A stretch of 64,000 nucleotides of DNA from Apis mellifera. Lineage: Eukaryota > Arthropoda > Insecta > Hymenoptera > Apidae. Shown here one piece after another: positions 62,421 to 64,000 of this stretch (positions within the stretch are counted from its first letter, which is position 1; each line of letters begins with the position of its first letter). A model generated the notes under the pieces. It searched no databases, was not told where the DNA came from, and worked only from the letters and a program-made list of their open reading frames with translations. Made by a program: the position numbers and the translations under genes. The DNA lies in the NCBI RefSeq assembly GCF_003254395.2, contig NC_037652.1, positions 7,422,001-7,486,000 of the forward strand, written 5' to 3'.

Positions 62421-63151
62421 TCAGACTTCGCTGTTCTCCCTCACCCATTCCCTGTAATAAGCCACGTCCGTGTACACGCCGGGGTATTTAGGTGTTCCGC
62501 AACCCATCCCCCAAGAGACCACTCCGACCAAATTTCCATCGACGACCAACGGCCCACCCGAATCCCCCTGGCAGGAGTCCTTGCCCCCCTCCGGGTATCC
62601 GGCGCACAATTCGCCCTGGGGAACGCCGCCGAACCTCGAGTAATCCCTGTCGCATTCCCTCTTCGAGACGAGGGGGACCGAGACTTTGTGGAGGAGGGGA
62701 GGAATCTTGATGTTGGTCAGTCCCCAGCCGGTCACCAAACCGTATTTACCGACGAGTGAGGCCGAGTCCCCTTGGTAAAGTTGGACAGGTTTCGTCGATT
62801 CGTCGAACTCGAATGTATCCTTGATACGGAAGAGGGCGATGTCGTTGGACGGTATGCCGTTCTGATTGGTCGTGTACTTCTTGTGCCTGATTATCCGCTC
62901 GACATCGTGTAACGAGCCGCCCGAGTACACGTTAGTCGAGCCGGAGCGTATCTTGTAGGTGGAAGGGGGGTAAGAGGAGCAGTGGCCAGCGGTCAGCACC
63001 CAGTTGGCGCTTATTATGCTACCGCCGCATATGTGGTAACCGTCCTTTTGAAGGGAGATCTGGTACGGCGCCTCGTGGATTGTAGTCGCCTCGCCCCCCA
63101 CTATGCGACCGTCCATCCTCTGTACCATGTCCAAACGATCGGCCGGGTTTC
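62421..63151 (-). CDS. Trypsin-like serine protease, 5' exon outside or unseen
   Basis: The main exon encodes 243 residues after a split codon at an acceptor (ctcaacag). It begins GNPADRLDMVQRMDGR and activates at DGR|IVGGEA. The catalytic residues are in LTAGHC (His, with Gly instead of the usual Ala), NDIALF (Asp) and GDSGGP (Ser). KDSC has the trypsin-type specificity Asp. The signal-peptide exon was not found in 63154-64000 and probably lies beyond the edge, so the gene is partial. Codon use is GC-rich, like the protease at 58.5 kb, and both share the block VPLVSKRECD / VPIVSKSSCD. They are probably tandem duplicates. Confidence 0.9.
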
Positions 63152-64000
63152 CTGTTGAGAAAAGAGTATTATAAGAAATATTTCTTCTGTTGGAAGAAGG
63201 AATTTGGATGTTTAAAGATTGGAAGGTTTATCGTTCATGATTATACGCTATTTGTAGAGAAAGATAGGCTCGCTGCAAGCAGTGTTTGGATATTATTTAT
63301 TGAAAAGAAAACTTTTGAAACGAGGTATGGTTTGTTAAGTTGTAATTACTCATTTTGGAACTAAATAATAGGAATATAATAATGTGATGTAATCGTAGGA
63401 TAGGAATAATTGTTAATAGTTACGGGAAAAGAGAAAATATGCTAGGTTCCCGGAGAAAGATACTCGATGCATCTCGCGGAAAGTGACTGTAGTCGTAACG
63501 TGTCAGTGGGATTTTATGGAGAGCGACTGTAAGGGATAAGATTCTCTAGAGGATTCTGAAAGTTGGATGGGCTTTTTCTGATTGAGCGACACTCCAAATC
63601 TAAGAAAAATTAGAATAAGAGGAATCGAAGTGAAACTGTTTCGCAAGCGTTTGCAATAATTCTTCTCGAGTATATAATAATTGTGATTGGCTGGAAAACG
63701 TCCATGCTCCAACGAATACGTTTTTAAATATATACAAAGCGAAGGATCGTGCAAATTCCTCTCACGAAAATTGTTCTATTCAATTTTTGAAATTTTTCCG
63801 AATTGACTCTTAAATTTATGATTATCATTGTTACTAGATCGTTTAGAAATTTTTACGTTTCGTTTCTTAAATTTATGAAATACCATCAGAACGAATGTAG
63901 ATAATTTTAAAGATTGGAAGAGTAATATTGTTACTCGTTTCGAAATTTCTGTGAGAATTGCATCGTTTCGTTTCTTTCTAAATTCGATCGAAGTAACATT
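63152..64000. other. Intron or flank at the right window edge
   Basis: Presumably the first intron and upstream region of the minus-strand protease. No convincing signal-peptide exon, RNA or other gene was recognised. Confidence 0.45.

Overview
The window looks like nuclear DNA of a hymenopteran insect, most probably a honey bee (Apis) or a close relative. The non-coding DNA is very A+T rich, the introns are short with GT..AG ends, and scattered genes are GC- and CpG-rich. The proteins match insect orthologues, and the Chk1 gene carries the same intronic microRNA family as Drosophila grapes. The species is inferred, not proven.

Layout. 0.6-2.2 kb (+): SF3A3, a U2 snRNP splicing factor. 3.3-5.9 kb (+): Chk1/grapes in seven exons, with mir-306 and mir-79 hairpins in its fourth intron. 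7.3-8.9 kb (+): an intronless 516-aa protein I do not recognise. 11.8-16.9 kb (-): a CNNM/unextended transporter in 14 exons. 17.6-19.1 kb (+): a CENP-N-like kinetochore protein, head-to-head with it. 20.1-21.6 kb (-): SMYD5. 22.0-29.8 kb (+): the splicing factor half pint/PUF60, with a pair of exons that must be used one at a time. 30.4-30.9 kb (-): NDUFAF2, a complex I assembly factor. 32.0-42.8 kb (+): Slik, an SLK/LOK-type STE20 kinase with two alternative last exons. 42.8-47.9 kb: probable long 3' UTR and spacer with simple repeats. 47.9-50.4 kb (+): a flavin-containing monooxygenase. 51.0-63.2 kb (-): three trypsin-like serine proteases in the same orientation. One has an unresolved reading-frame clash, one has a large minisatellite in its intron, and one is cut by the window edge. 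Between the first two proteases lie an orphan promoter-like region (52.8-53.2 kb) and a tandem repeat with alternating long and short units (57.0-58.3 kb).

Themes. The left half holds housekeeping genes for splicing, the DNA-damage checkpoint, the kinetochore and mitochondrial assembly, several in head-to-head pairs. The right half holds accessory genes (FMO, secreted proteases) among repeats. No transposon with coding capacity, tRNA, rRNA or CRISPR was recognised. Exon joins were derived by hand from splice dinucleotides, phase and remembered family sequences; no alignment or transcript data were available.
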